Shown piece after piece: positions 1 through 11,610 of a stretch of DNA of 64,000 bases; the stretch's first letter is position 1; every line of letters begins with the position of its first letter. The stretch comes from Gracilaria gracilis (lineage: Eukaryota; Rhodophyta; Florideophyceae; Gracilariales; Gracilariaceae), in NCBI GenBank assembly GCA_030374805.1, contig JARGSG010000027.1:620001-684000 (forward strand). Direction: 5' to 3'. Below the pieces are notes generated by a model. The model saw nothing but the letters and a program-made list of their open reading frames with translations. It was not told where the DNA came from and did not search any database. The position numbers and the translations under genes were made by a program.

Positions 1-1027
1 CACACTTATATTGAGTTCGGAAACTAGCGTGAACGGAAGTAACATGCTAGTTTGTCTTCCATCCCAACTAGCAATGATGGTAATAATCGTGAAGGGTTCT
101 TTCCACACATACTAGCACAAGTGAAAATGTGGAAATATGTTCGGAAATTAAGCACATCCAAATTTGGATAAATTCACCGGTTTTTCGATCATTCTAATTC
201 GGTCATTTTTGATATTAAATCTAGCATTCCGATAACACCGACGCACTACCTGGTCAGAAGTATGATCACCGTTTCCGTCGCGGTTTTACCGCTCCTCGCC
301 GGAGGAAGCAGGTCCCGCTATCCGTTCTGAAGTACGTCCAGAAGTGATTTCTCGACAGCGAACGTTTCGCGTCGATTCCGACGGCACTACCGATGCGGGA
401 TATGGCGATTCGTAATCCGAAACGGACAAGCCTCGAAGCTTGGAAAGCCCGCGGGAACCACCTGCCTGGTGTGACCAAACGGAAGAACGAAGAGCCCTAC
501 GGGCGAAGCGACATGTTATACCTGCGCTATCCGGAGGAGAAGTCCTATCAGGATGCCTTGCAGCGCTTATTTCATCGTTGCTCATCCGCTTCGGGCTTTC
601 CCGAGAAGGACATGAATCCACCTGGGTTGGTGATGTTCAAACCACAGTACGACGAGTTTTACTGGCACGACCGTCAACGGTGTAGAAGAAATGCCACCAC
701 GAAGGCAAGAATCCGAGCGTCCCATTGGTTCCTACACAGTTGGCCTAACGTCGAGTTCTTCGTTGTTCCTACTCATCGCCGATCGGACTTATATTTCTCC
801 ACAAACCCCTATAAACCTCCACATTGTCCCATGCATGGCCCAAAGTTGGACCATAGTGGTACATTTAGGTTCAAAATTTGCTAGAAGCGCTTTCCAGATA
901 AAAAGACGTCGGTCACGGGCAAAATTATATGGCCGAAATTCTTCCGAAACAAGGGAAAAACGTGGGCATTAAGGTTCTGAGTGACAGTCATATTGTAACG
1001 CCAACAACATTTTCCAACCAGTTTTGA
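1..1027. other. No secure gene; short plus-strand ORF at 393-884
   Basis: No protein family is recognisable here. A 163-codon plus-strand ORF lies at 393-884. Its composition is plausible for a protein (YxxALQRLFHRC-like helix, later a His/Cys-rich stretch containing PPHCPMHGPKLDH), but I can match it to nothing and it may be fortuitous. The first 390 bases are AT-rich without repeats I can define. The region lies upstream of the plus-strand ORF at 1028-2487 and could be its leader. Confidence 0.3.
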
Positions 1028-2487
1028 ATGATTTTGCAGAATTGCGTACTAATCTCGTCCACATTTAGGAAATGTTTGGGACAGTTTCGATGTTCATATG
1101 GGAAGAAAGTGTGGACCAGCCTCGATGTATCCCGATATCTATCCGTACCGACTCCGTCCGTGTTGGGTTACCATTCGGAAGAGCTCCTCCAAGGTTCACT
1201 CATTCAGGGTGTTGTCCGTCAGGTCGTATACGCCGAGTGGGTAGTGTTTGCCTTCATGGCGTTCCTCCAGGCGGCCCACGAAGATATCGAGGTCTTCACC
1301 CGTCCGAAAGACGAGCGATTGTATCATAAGGACGGTCAAACCAAGTACGGGCTGTTGTTTTAGATGCCGTACAAACTGGTATGTATCCTGGCCGAGATAG
1401 GACTCCAGAACGTTCTCGGCGGCACCGTGTTTCCTCCGCAGATCGGTGAAAAGTTGCTGCAGTACTCGTCAGAGACTGAATGGGGCAACATCACGGGGTT
1501 CTTGTGGTACGACTAATACTACGATACATTCTCGGCGATGCTTTCGACCGGATCGGTAGCGACGCCGATCCCTCGTGTCCTGAAGGGTCCGGAGAGTCTT
1601 CCCCCTGGACCTTCAAAACCGTTCCAGACTTCTTCCCGCATGGGTTCATGGCACAGAACTTCGAGGACGTAGCGCCGCTGCGGACTCCAATGGTCACACT
1701 CGTTGAGGCGAAGACCGTTGTGGAGGCAGAAGTACATGCAGGATCCGGTTGGAAATCTTGGCACAAATCCGGTTTCGCAATTGAGGACAGCGCCAGTCCG
1801 CATTCGGACGGTGATACGCACAAGGCCTTCGTGGCTCCCCGAGCGGCTTGTATTCCGTTCGGGGAAGAGGAGACTGCGTCGCTTGACGACGCCCTGTTGG
1901 CGGCCTAAGCATGGATGCGCCGTGCGGTCAACGCCGAGACTGTTCTCCGTGAGCTGGTTCAGGCGCAGCTTACCCTGCTCGGTTACCTCCGGGCCCACTC
2001 CTTGTTGGTTTTGGCGTCTTACGAGAAGTCCGTGACCGCTGTTCTGGGTATAGTGCCTGGCGTGGATGGAACGGCGATGTCGACGTTCCCGCCGCCATTG
2101 GAGGAGCTGATGACCAAGTCCTATGGGGGCATAGCGCAACATGCCGATGCGGAGCGCATTGTCGACCACATCGTTAAGAACATGGGCCAAGCGGCGGAGT
2201 TCTTCTTCAAGGGCTTCGAGCTGATTGCTCCCAATGTTCCGTCTGGAGGTGAGCCTGAAGGTGAAGGTCAGTCTGATGACGATCCAGGGCCGAGCGATAC
2301 GAACGCGGCTCCCGAAGGGAAAACTCTGCAAGAGGAGGTAATGGCGGCGGTCGAGGACATTCCCATTTCATCTCGAGGCGGAGATCAAAAGGGAACGGAG
2401 ACTGTCACGACGGACCGACGATGTCCATCGCAGCGAGTTCCAGCGAACCAGCGGCAGGGAACAACTTCAACAGCTTCTGCGACTTGA
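1028..2487 (+). pseudogene. Unidentified broken protein gene, antisense-facing the gypsy fragment
   Basis: A plus-strand coding trace in two phases. The first (1028-1507) is stopped by TAG at 1361 and by TAA at about 1513. The second (1480-2487) is open except for TAA at 1906. The phase after the TAA reads as a helical segment (LRELVQAQLTLLGYLRAHS, later DAERIVDHIVKNMGQAAEF) and then an acidic disordered tail (GGEPEGEGQSDDD). That gradation from helices to a Gly/Glu/Asp tail looks like real protein. The competing minus-strand ORF at 1519-2331 is Arg-rich and looks like its shadow. I recognise no family; a Gag-like or accessory protein of a mobile element is possible. Its end overlaps the breakpoint of the minus-strand gypsy pol at about 2412, so it is probably truncated. 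Confidence 0.4.
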
Positions 2488-3395
2488 AGTGTGTTCCCTT
2501 CGTCGCCGGGCATGTGTGACAGACCCGTACGGTTTGGAATATGTCATTGGCAATATGTGGCCAGTAGAAGTCTCGACGGAGACTTTCATACATCCGAGTG
2601 GAGCCCGTTGCGCCAACCAGACGGGGTTAGTGTGCCAAGGAGAGGACGCATGCTTGCAGTGATGCAGGTATGACCTTCTGGATGGCACCGTCTAGTGGGG
2701 CTTTACGCACTATAAGTCCGTTTCAGTCAATGTCGAACAGAGTGACACCGTTGCCGATGTCTTTCCGTTCGGACTCGCAGAAAGGATCATCTGCTTGAGC
2801 TCGTACCAGCTCTTCGACCGTGACCGGAACGATACTGGTTTCCTCCGAGGTGACAGCAAGCACCTCGGGGATGCCAGCAGATTTCCGTTCGGGCGTTGGC
2901 CATTCGACGCAAACTTCGCTCTCCTCATCACCGTCAATGGTAATGTTGGTGATGAGGTAGCCATCGTCCATATAGTCATTCACTAGCAAGCAGGAGACCT
3001 CTTCGTCCAATGGGGCATCGTCTTCGCCGTCCGTATGGATCCGAGAAAGGGCATCAGCCGCTTGGTTCTTGATACCCTGACGGTGGACGACACCGAGTTC
3101 ATACTCCATGAGACGCAACCGCCACCTCGTCAGTCGTCCCGAAGCGTCCGCAAGGTTCAGTATCCACCTCAAAGAGTGCTGATCCGTTCGGACTGTGAAC
3201 GTCTGACCTTCCAGGTACGGATGGAGGTGCAGTATGGCCCAGACGATCGCAAGGCATTCCCGTTCGGTAGTTGAGTATTGCCGTTCGGTCTTGGATAGAG
3301 AACGGCTCCAGTAACGGATCGGTAATAAGCTTCCGTCAGGTTAGTTCTGTAACAGGGTGCATCCTACCTGTCGGTCGTATGCACCCAGTAGAAAT
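2412..3395 (-). pseudogene. Ty3/gypsy pol fragment D: RNase H and integrase N-terminus
   Basis: Read on the minus strand, one frame runs from about 3395 to 2412. It starts inside RNase H (DRQVGCTLLQ, then LPIRYWSRSLSKTERQY, TTERECLAIVWAILHLHPYL, VRTDQHSLRWILNLADASGR), continues through an acidic linker, and reaches the integrase HHCC domain (LRRDFYWPHIANDIF, VCHTCPA) and the start of the catalytic core (AAMDIVGP, first Asp). RNase H keeps the catalytic Glu of the EC(L)A motif and the TDQH Asp. Stops interrupt the frame at 3341-3343 (TAA), 2723-2725 (TGA) and 2627-2629 (TAA). RT and protease are missing at the 3395 end, and integrase is cut off right after the first catalytic Asp. A dead relic, internally deleted. 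Confidence 0.9.
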
Positions 3396-6300
3396 CTGAG
3401 ATATGGATCCGATATAACTTTGATATTGAACGTGAGATATATTTTGGATATAATTTGCCGACGTAATTGGGATGACGTGTCGGTAAAAATTAGACATAAA
3501 ACTGATATTGATTGGAGATCATTTCAGATATGTTTCGGATGTTGGAATGAGAAAGTGTGGAGTCGCTGCAGATACGATAGAGGAACCCTGGGGATAAAAT
3601 TCATATACATACCTAATAAGAGGCGGATAGAGAATAGCAGCAGCATTGAAGTCGCCTCATGGCGTCTGAGAAGTGGTCTATATATAATACGGAGGCATTT
3701 TTGGAACATATTGGATGAGAAAATGGCGTTTATGAATAAGGGAAGACAGAAAGAAGTCGGATACGATAAGTTCTTAGAAATATGTTGTGCCCGTATTGCC
3801 GTAAAAGTCTCTCGGCACCTATAGATTCAGCCAAAGCGTGAAACTGGCGCCAACGCTTGCACTAATATGAAGAGATATAGCCAGAAAATGTGCACGGCTG
3901 TCGCAAGCACAAGGAGACCTTGATCTTTGCAGCAGTAAATACAGCGATGTCCACTGCGCGTCGGGCAAACTGCAGCCCAAAAACGGTGGCGATGAAACGG
4001 CGTCGGATATATGAAGTGGCCATAGAAATGGGGCAGCTCTTGGCAGCCAATAGCTGTACCCACGTCGTACGGATCATCATTTCGAGAAAAGAAGGTGTTC
4101 AAACTGAGCAGGTCCACGGCACCTCGGATACCTGTGTGGAATACACAAGGCCGGAGCAAAATGGGGGATGTGCACCTTGACGTTTCACTTGAGGGTGAGC
4201 CCATCTGTGCACGGGAATTTTCGTCAATTCATTGCTCGTCCCACAAAGAAACCGTTTCTCTACTGCGCAGTGGGGCCGCTTCCATAACCAAAATGTACGT
4301 TCTCGTTGCCAGAGAAGCTGGGGAAGTTGATTACACCTAGTACGTGATGACGGGCCGTGTCTAAAGGTATGAGGCATCGACCAGATGTATTCTGACAACA
4401 TCTTCTTCCTTCGGCACAAGGTGAGACCAGTATGCCTCTTTTTCGGTTCCAAGACTATCTCGGAGAAACCTTCTTTCCCCTGATGTCTAGCCGTTACACG
4501 ATTCTCACAAATCATCGAGACTCCCGTTCATGAGTTATGTACTTGGTACACCTACCCGATTGAGCACATCACTCCAGCTGTTCCCTTTCTCCGTAGAGAA
4601 TTTCTTGCTGTCTGGATCCTTTTCTTCATACGGTGCCCACAATGCATATTCAATGAGATCCTCAGAATGGCCGCCCATACCTCAACGAAGAGAAGTTTCC
4701 TGTAAAAATACGAATTAAGCCAACAAAGAAGTGGAATGGCTTTGATTGTCTATATCGCGGAACCACGACGAGAATGGACAGGAACAAATGCTTTCAAAGT
4801 AACGACATAAGATCCGATATTGAAGTTATGAGCACTAGCATTACCTTATTCAATAATCGCTGCAATGGTGGAGGTTTCGTTACACAGAAGAGATGCTCGT
4901 ACTGCACTGGAATCGCACAAGGCGCTTCACATGTTCCTCTCCTTGTATTGCACAGCTCGAGCATCTTTTCTGCTCCCCTCGTGGTTTGCTAATGCAGTTA
5001 CACGTTATAAGGTAATATTAGGAAGTGCAGGTGAAGTTTGTTGCTGAGAGAGAGGCTTACATTTCTCGCAACCTCAAAACCACCCACGTACTAGTCTCCG
5101 GTTGCTTGATGCGAGTATGAAGCTCCAGAATCCGGGCAAAGATTCAAGTTGTATGATACGAGAAAGAAAACTTCAAAATGAACGGGTTTCATGAGGGGCA
5201 GTTGGCGCCCAAAGTAGATGCGTGGGGTATGCGAGACCATGCTGCGCTGCCGGACCTTATTATGAATCCTTCTTCGGGTAGATCACCGCAAGCGAGAGCC
5301 CAAGTTTTCCACCTTTGCACGAGCGAGGACATCCTACAGTGAATTGTCCCCCACCGACCCTGTACAAGGGCAGATGAATTTGACACAGATTTATCAGTAG
5401 GGAGAATCCCCTACGCCGCTCTCGAACCATTCATGAATGCAGTGGTGGGGTGCAGCCAGAGTACAATGCAGCAATCTATAAGATAATAGATCGAATGAAA
5501 GACCATCAACCTCAAGTGCATTGAGCGATAGGACACGTGCATTTAATGTAACTTAGATCTTTGGCGGGGTTACAGAACATGCGGAATGCATTATTGTTGC
5601 ATACGCGGGGACCCACCTCAAAATGAAATCCTTTCATCGGCGGAAGTAGAGCAAAATCGAGCGTAGATGGCGCATCTTATGAGAAAGAAGTGTCGCTGCC
5701 GGAAGTAAGGAAGAATCTGGCGGCCAAATCGTACCTCAGGATATCAGCCTGTCACTCTTCTAAGTACAAGAGGACCAAAAGCCCCGGTAGGGAGGTTTCG
5801 AATCGAGAAAAAGTCCCCGTGGGGCATGAGGGGGAGAGGAGATTTGCAACGGTACGGTTTTCGGGTGCCGGGGTGTGGGGGTTGTGGTAAGGATGACACT
5901 GATTTCTTTTCAGGTCCGAATATGTGACACGTGGAATCGTCCGTGTTTGTGCCTGTGCCCAGAGGCACCATTCTTCCTTCGACTCTAGGTTTCAGAAACC
6001 TGATATTTTGCGTCTCGAGATAAATACATGTAAGTTAGATTTGCAGTCAAGTGAATGAGTCCGCATCAAGCTCTATATTAACTGGTCGGCATTTCTTCAT
6101 TACGACGCTTAGATTCTGCTTATCCAAGATGTTATTGATTTTCTTCTTTTGGTCTTTTGCTGGCGACTGTGATTATTTCTCAGCGCCGAAGACTGCTTAT
6201 CTGTTCTTATTCAAGCCAGCCATAGCCAAACTCTGTTTCAATCAAGTTTCTAGCACTGCCGCATTCACCTCAATTTCAGACTCATCGGCCCACTATCCGC

Positions 6301-7036
6301 AAAGCGTACCGTATTCTGTATCAATATCTTCGAAGAAAGCACCATTTTACATGCAAGGGCATTGAAGTTGTGTCACATGCAAACCTTGAAAGCATTTGGA
6401 GTAACAATCGAAGGCTTTTCGTTTGAGAATCAAACCCACTAAGCTCTCATGTTCTTTTCAATACCCGTTCACTGGGCTTTACTCTGCCGGATAAAATACA
6501 CAGCTTGCCTCATGCGATTAACTCTCATTGTACCGTGGGTCTCACTTTCTTGTTCGAGAAGTGGAAGTAGCGATGCAAGACGTAGCGAAGCCAGATTTTC
6601 ACTGAATATGTTCTTCCAGTTTTTGAATCCATTTCGCACCATCATGGGGCCTCCAAATTCCACAATCTGCGATGGTTCGTTTCTTCAGTCATTATTGATA
6701 GATTACCGGAAATAGAAGTTCTCATCGGGTATCTTTTTTGCACCAAAGATCAATTCAGTTTCAACCAGAGCCGAGTACGTTTGTATTTCCTGGAAAGAAT
6801 CTTCCAAGAAGCGTGAGCGAAAGTAATATACTGCCTAACGAAGAACGGAATATATTTGTAAGCAGATACGTAGCGCCCTAAACTTAGTGGTCCACAGTTG
6901 TCCGGAAAGATGATGAACCTTCTTCGATTTGTTGAAGAGTTTCATAGGCAGACAGTAATATTATGTAGTTGTCGCGTTCCCCGAATAAAATGGGCCTAGC
7001 TGGCATGCGACTCGTTTGAATAGAGGCCACGAAGTG
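3396..7036. other. No recognisable gene; non-coding or fully decayed DNA
   Basis: Only short ORFs occur on both strands and none shows family motifs. The first 150 bases beyond the gypsy breakpoint (about 3400-3550) are rich in GATAT words. The 3' part (about 6000-7036) lies just downstream of the Tnp2 transposase and may contain that element's 3' terminal region, but I could not find a matching inverted terminal repeat or a CACTA-type end. The overlapping minus-strand ORFs around 3827-4515 resemble no known protein. Confidence 0.4.
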
Positions 7037-10000
7037 CTAAGCGCATCCTTGTATGGTCATCGACTCATCTCCGAACACAGAGCTCTGCAGATCGTCTAGG
7101 AAAAAACGAACACCTTTGTGGTCGAAATATCCTATCTTACGGTCAATGCAGGATACGGGCTCAAAATATCTGTACTTTTCAGATACACTTTCTCTTCTTT
7201 CCTTGGAGTTCAATTTTGTAGAAACTGTTTCGTCCCTTTTGCTCACACGCAATCCATTTTGCCATTCCAAAAGAACTATCTTGACAGTCATCATATCCTC
7301 TTCGATGTCCATAGAGCTTTGGACGCGGACACCGACTTCGTAGAGACCTATAATACTGCCATAGTACGTATCGGCCCCACTTTCTCGGCAGTTGGATGCG
7401 TAATTTGCAGCTACCCAGTGTCCCTGACGAGCCATACACCCTTTTCTCGATTGATATCTATATCTTTTTCGAAAACGAGAGTATATCTCTACCGCGAAGC
7501 CATGAACATCATCTCTGAGAATGGCGCGTTCAAAAGATTGAACCCATACAACTTCAGAGAAAGTAGTGTCTGGAGGCATATTTGCTTGAACACATTGCAC
7601 TAGATGTCTTGGAATTTTGTTCATTTCCAAAAACCTTCCTGATCCTTTAAAGGTCCAAATTGAGTCACCACTCCAACCTGAAGGCTCTTTCAAGGCAGAG
7701 GACATCGAAGAGTTGCTCTCCGGGCTAACGGTGTGTTGCTGGGTACCATCATCAAGTAGGTTTACGTCATGGTCTTCATGAAGGCTTTGAAACACATTGG
7801 AGTTCAACCTCGAGTTTTCAGAATGTGGAAGAAACCTATGTCCTTGACGGACACCACCAAATAGCATTCTTGCTCCAAAACAATGTAAAACCTCATTCAA
7901 AAGGTTTGTCTCAAGGAGGTCTGGAGACTTGGCACACCGCACCAAATCTCCGACAACTCGCTCAGCCAGAAACTGTGACACGTTAAGCAGCGGACCGTTC
8001 TCCCTCAAAATATCAGGGAGGTGGAGAAAGGCGTGAGAGGTAGGTGTAAAGACGAAAGAATGGTTGTCGTCGATGAAGAATGTTTTTGCATAAAGGGCAT
8101 GAAGTTTCTGAACAAGAAAGGTGAGATGTTCCGTCGAGTTCCTTCGAGGAGTTGGATCAAGGACAAGGAACAAAACCTTTCGGAGTGTGATCCAAAGATC
8201 CATCATGTCGCGACCACAATGCGATTGGGAAAGGATTGGCACAGCGTAAAAGAGCGCAAATGTTTTCCAGCTCTCCGCTTTGTACGTTGAGAGCTGATCA
8301 AAAGACACTGGAACCCGGCCCCAATCACTTGGGAAGCCCGATGCACACTCAGCTAAAGAGTGGTTGATGAGTATTACCTCAGCACCTTTTATGGCAAAGA
8401 AAGAACCCACACAAAGTCTTTCATGCACCCCAAAAGTCAGTCGTGCCATCATCGATACCAAACCGATGAAGCAAAGATGCATCGTGTCGTACGGGAAGGC
8501 GTTCACAAAGTCACCCAGAATACATGATATCAATGGTCTCCTCTTGATTCCAATCTTCTTTGAAACCAAACGACGAGATCGATCGCTGTTGGAATTATTA
8601 ATCGTGTCCCAAGTGCGATAGATTGTGGCATTTGTACGAGGATTTGGACATTCAGCGTTGATCCATCCATAGTAATTTTGGCCTGTAATGGCACGCTTAC
8701 GGCTCTTGGGGCCTCCTGACGGCATCAACACACCAGATGTGGATATCTTTTCGCAGTACCGGCAACAAAGTTTCCCCTTGCGTCCGACAAACCCTCCAAG
8801 TTTTGAAGCCGCGGGCCAATCTGCAGTAACAAATACAATGAAAGCAAAAACCCGCCTCACCGTTCCATCCCAGCACATCATATGAACACCGTCTCGCAGT
8901 TCTTCCAAATCATCGTAAATGGGTTGAAAGAAAGTTTCAAACAGTTCTCCATGATGTGCCCCGGGTATAATAGCTGAGACGAGGGTATTACACGCTCTGA
9001 ACCGGTAGGAAACGTCCAAATTCAAAATGGTAAGAATTATAGGCCAACATGATCGCAAGGCAGAGGAGTGGCGCTTCCGAATCCCTACACCATCTGTGCT
9101 CAATGAAATGAAGATGTATAGTTCTCTTTCTGGGTCCCATGCAGAGAGTCTGTCCTTGTGTTGCCTAACGAAGGAGCGTCCATGAAAATAATCGAATAAG
9201 TAGCTTTCGCCATCGATTTCCATAGCTCTTTTTTCTCTAAAACATCCCTCAATGAGTTGGTGAAATGAGCTGTTTTCCATGCACATTGCCTGGAAAAGAT
9301 GAGACGGTTTCAAGTAAGCAAATCTTCTCGCATGCCCTAAAAGTTTTCCACAACCTCTCACGAGACAATGCTGCTCGTTTCTGTACTGCCCAGTTGCCGC
9401 CATGTGTCCATCTGGACATGCTTTAGTAGACTGTATTTGAACCCCGGTTCGTTTGATCATGTAATGTTTCAAACTGTGTAAAGTCATTCGATATTCCCCG
9501 CGGGTTAGACAAAAAATGTTTCTACAATCTTCACGGGAGCATGTACTGTGTTGTAAAACGTCCAAGAGAGGTACAAGATGTCGTGCTTCCTTTTCCGAAC
9601 GTGATGTGCGACCAAAAATGGTTTCTCTTATTAGATCTGCACGCTCGCTCAAATCCGCTTGGGGCAATTCTCCTTCATGAGTAGGGAAGTCCAAGAGCTC
9701 AGGAACGTTGAGAAGTAGCTCGTGTTGAGGTGGTTGAAAGCGTTTCATTATTTTCTCCTGGTTTTGTGAAGGCGTTATGCTGACCTGGCCAAAATCCAAC
9801 TGTAGTTCTTGTGGGCTCTTGGGTCGAAGTTGTTGCCACAACGGAACCTTCTGTCGCTTACGAGGTCTTTCTGTTGAAGTACCTGATATGGTGTTACAAT
9901 CTTCACTACAATCTTCTGCGAATGGTGCATAGACCACACTGCTTCCGAACGAAGGCGTACCATCATGGTCCCCATATTGTGGCCCCGAAGAGTATACACC

Positions 10001-10066
10001 TGGAATCGATGAGTGAGGGGTAGAAATGAAGAAATGGCTTGAAGATGACATATCGTGGAAGAACAA
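7037..10066 (-). CDS. Tnp2/CACTA-type (EnSpm-like) DNA transposase, intact ORF
   Basis: An uninterrupted 1009-codon ORF. After a Ser-rich, probably disordered N-terminus come a basic stretch (ERPRKRQK, about residue 67), a Cys cluster (CSREDCRNIFC, about 175-190), then the Tnp2-like core: STDGVGIRKRHSS, SCWPIILTILNLD, IIPGAHHGELFETFFQPIYDDLEEL, and a Cys pair (KLCCRYC) after the GF-GRKGK segment. Next is a predicted catalytic region with NAFPYDTMHLCF, then a DUF4218-like segment (HAFLHLPDILRENGPL, AERVVGDLV). The C-terminal 150 residues include GHWVAANYAS and a YYGSIIGLYEV beta segment, as in CACTA C-termini. The first in-frame ATG was taken; a second Met six codons downstream is possible. 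It is the longest open gene here among otherwise decayed elements, so the copy may be young. It diverges from the gene at 10341. Confidence 0.75.
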   Translation of the reverse strand: MFFHDMSSSSHFFISTPHSSIPGVYSSGPQYGDHDGTPSFGSSVVYAPFAEDCSEDCNTISGTSTERPRKRQKVPLWQQLRPKSPQELQLDFGQVSITPSQNQEKIMKRFQPPQHELLLNVPELLDFPTHEGELPQADLSERADLIRETIFGRTSRSEKEARHLVPLLDVLQHSTCSREDCRNIFCLTRGEYRMTLHSLKHYMIKRTGVQIQSTKACPDGHMAATGQYRNEQHCLVRGCGKLLGHARRFAYLKPSHLFQAMCMENSSFHQLIEGCFREKRAMEIDGESYLFDYFHGRSFVRQHKDRLSAWDPERELYIFISLSTDGVGIRKRHSSALRSCWPIILTILNLDVSYRFRACNTLVSAIIPGAHHGELFETFFQPIYDDLEELRDGVHMMCWDGTVRRVFAFIVFVTADWPAASKLGGFVGRKGKLCCRYCEKISTSGVLMPSGGPKSRKRAITGQNYYGWINAECPNPRTNATIYRTWDTINNSNSDRSRRLVSKKIGIKRRPLISCILGDFVNAFPYDTMHLCFIGLVSMMARLTFGVHERLCVGSFFAIKGAEVILINHSLAECASGFPSDWGRVPVSFDQLSTYKAESWKTFALFYAVPILSQSHCGRDMMDLWITLRKVLFLVLDPTPRRNSTEHLTFLVQKLHALYAKTFFIDDNHSFVFTPTSHAFLHLPDILRENGPLLNVSQFLAERVVGDLVRCAKSPDLLETNLLNEVLHCFGARMLFGGVRQGHRFLPHSENSRLNSNVFQSLHEDHDVNLLDDGTQQHTVSPESNSSMSSALKEPSGWSGDSIWTFKGSGRFLEMNKIPRHLVQCVQANMPPDTTFSEVVWVQSFERAILRDDVHGFAVEIYSRFRKRYRYQSRKGCMARQGHWVAANYASNCRESGADTYYGSIIGLYEVGVRVQSSMDIEEDMMTVKIVLLEWQNGLRVSKRDETVSTKLNSKERRESVSEKYRYFEPVSCIDRKIGYFDHKGVRFFLDDLQSSVFGDESMTIQGCA

Positions 10067-10340
10067 CTAAGAACTGCAAAACGGTGGATAGTTGATGGGA
10101 GACATGTTCTAAACCGAATGCCGATGAAAGGGAGAGAGATTGTACTGTACTTTGTGGTAGAAAGTATTTTGGCTTTCCCATAACTGTCCTGAGTCGTCCC
10201 AAACGAAAAATACTTATGCATTTCGGTTGGACAGTAAAGGTGCTTCTCCCATAACCCGCTTTGTTTCCTTAAGTGCTGGTCACCGGACCCACAACCGCAA
10301 CCCATCCGTAGAATCATCTTCATCGAAATCTTCGATCACG
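10067..10340. promoter_or_regulatory. Divergent intergenic region between Tnp2 transposase and its neighbour
   Basis: These 274 bases separate two genes transcribed away from each other, the Tnp2 transposase (minus) and the Cys/His-rich protein gene (plus). By position they must hold both promoters. No convincing TATA or other element could be assigned. Confidence 0.4.
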
Positions 10341-11610
10341 ATGCCACACCCACAGCAGTACCAGTCACAACGATCGGGAAGGGCTCCGAAATCAAATGAA
10401 GTACGAGTTCACAAAAACGCTGGCGATTTGGCGTATCCATGTGCGTCTATTCGTCGCCGAAAGGACGGATCGGGTAGCCAGCGTTCGGCCGCAGAGATTT
10501 TCAACCGTGCACATGCGGCATGGAAGAACCAGCCCTATGATTCATCCAATACCATCGTCACAGCGTCAAGAGCATGAAGAATCCGCCTGAGAATCCGCAA
10601 AACGCTCTACAGCGGGGGCTCGGAAGAAGACTGGGCCATAGAGAAAGGAAAGTTCACGTATTGGGAAGCCGATAATCGATTCCACAAGGAGATGCAGGCT
10701 CTTCGTCGAAGGCTGAATGCTACTTTCAGCTTCCTGCAAATGTCTGAAGACTACTGGGCGGCGAATTTTTTTGTGCAAGAAGTTTTCAAGGTATAAGAAA
10801 TACAAGAAAGCTGCCAAGGATTGGGTTCACCCGAAGAACCGGAAGCCACCAATAGGTCTTAGAACTTCGTTTTCACAGCCAGCTCGAGATGATGTTGTTG
10901 AGTGTGAAACTAAAGAAGAATCTTCTGGAACACGGGGAGGGAATCACAGCACTGCGCCTAAGATTTCAAAGCAGAAGTCAATCCTCTCTCCGACTATTGC
11001 TGAGAAAGCACACGTTACTACGCGGCCAATACTGTTGAGCGACCGAGACTCCAGTGCAGATGACTCCGATACACAGCAAGACGAGGAAGAAATACTCCAA
11101 TCGCGTCGCAGGTCACGGGTCAGGCAGAACAAAGCACGAAAACAGAGATAAAGGTCAAGTGTCAACGAGAGCCATACAGACGCAGAAATCTCTCCCGCAC
11201 CCTGCCAGATACACGAAACTGATAGAGTGGCTGATCAAACAGCGGAACTAAATGAATGCTTTGAAGGCAACACTGATGATGAAATCACACCACTTCGTAG
11301 TGGCAGACACAACAGGTCCGCGAAGATGCCGACGGCAGTGAATAGATTGGGACAGAAGCGTGAACAGCATGCCAAGAGGCAAGATCAAAAAGCCGAGAAG
11401 AAACGTAGAGTTGATTCAAGTATCAAATGCACCTTGAGAGGCTGTGATCTTCCTGGTGCATCGGCCCACAAATGCATGGTTTGTCGTACACCAATGCATA
11501 ACCTTTGTGGTATGCGCATACTGGGCGAGGCGTATATTGAAGGCATGTACCTGTGCTCTATTGCATGTCTTGCCCGCCGTATGCGACAGGTTCATGCTTT
11601 CGAATCCTAG
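10341..11610 (+). pseudogene. Basic protein with C-terminal Cys/His zinc-binding-like domain, frameshifted
   Basis: Coding traces follow each other in different phases. 10341-10577 is a Ser/Arg-rich N-terminus ending with an AAEIFNRAHAAWKNQ helix. About 10620-10790 reads EEDWAIEKGKFTYWEADNRF and LRRRLNATFSFLQMSEDYWA. About 10793-11610 is basic and acidic low-complexity sequence with one TAA at 11149, ending in a Cys/His cluster: KCTLRGCDLPGASAHKCMVC, then HNLCG and MYLCSIAC (spacing C-x4-C, H-x-C-x2-C, H-x2-C, C-x3-C). This looks like a treble-clef or PHD-like zinc site. Around 10793 the frame moves by one base. The divergent, adjacent position suggests it is the second gene of the Tnp2 element. 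Function unknown; a DNA-binding accessory role is an inference. Confidence 0.5.

Noticed and set aside
1519..2331. 270-codon minus-strand ORF
   Set aside because: Very Arg-rich with no motif; the plus-strand phase over the same bases has the better protein character, so this looks like its shadow.
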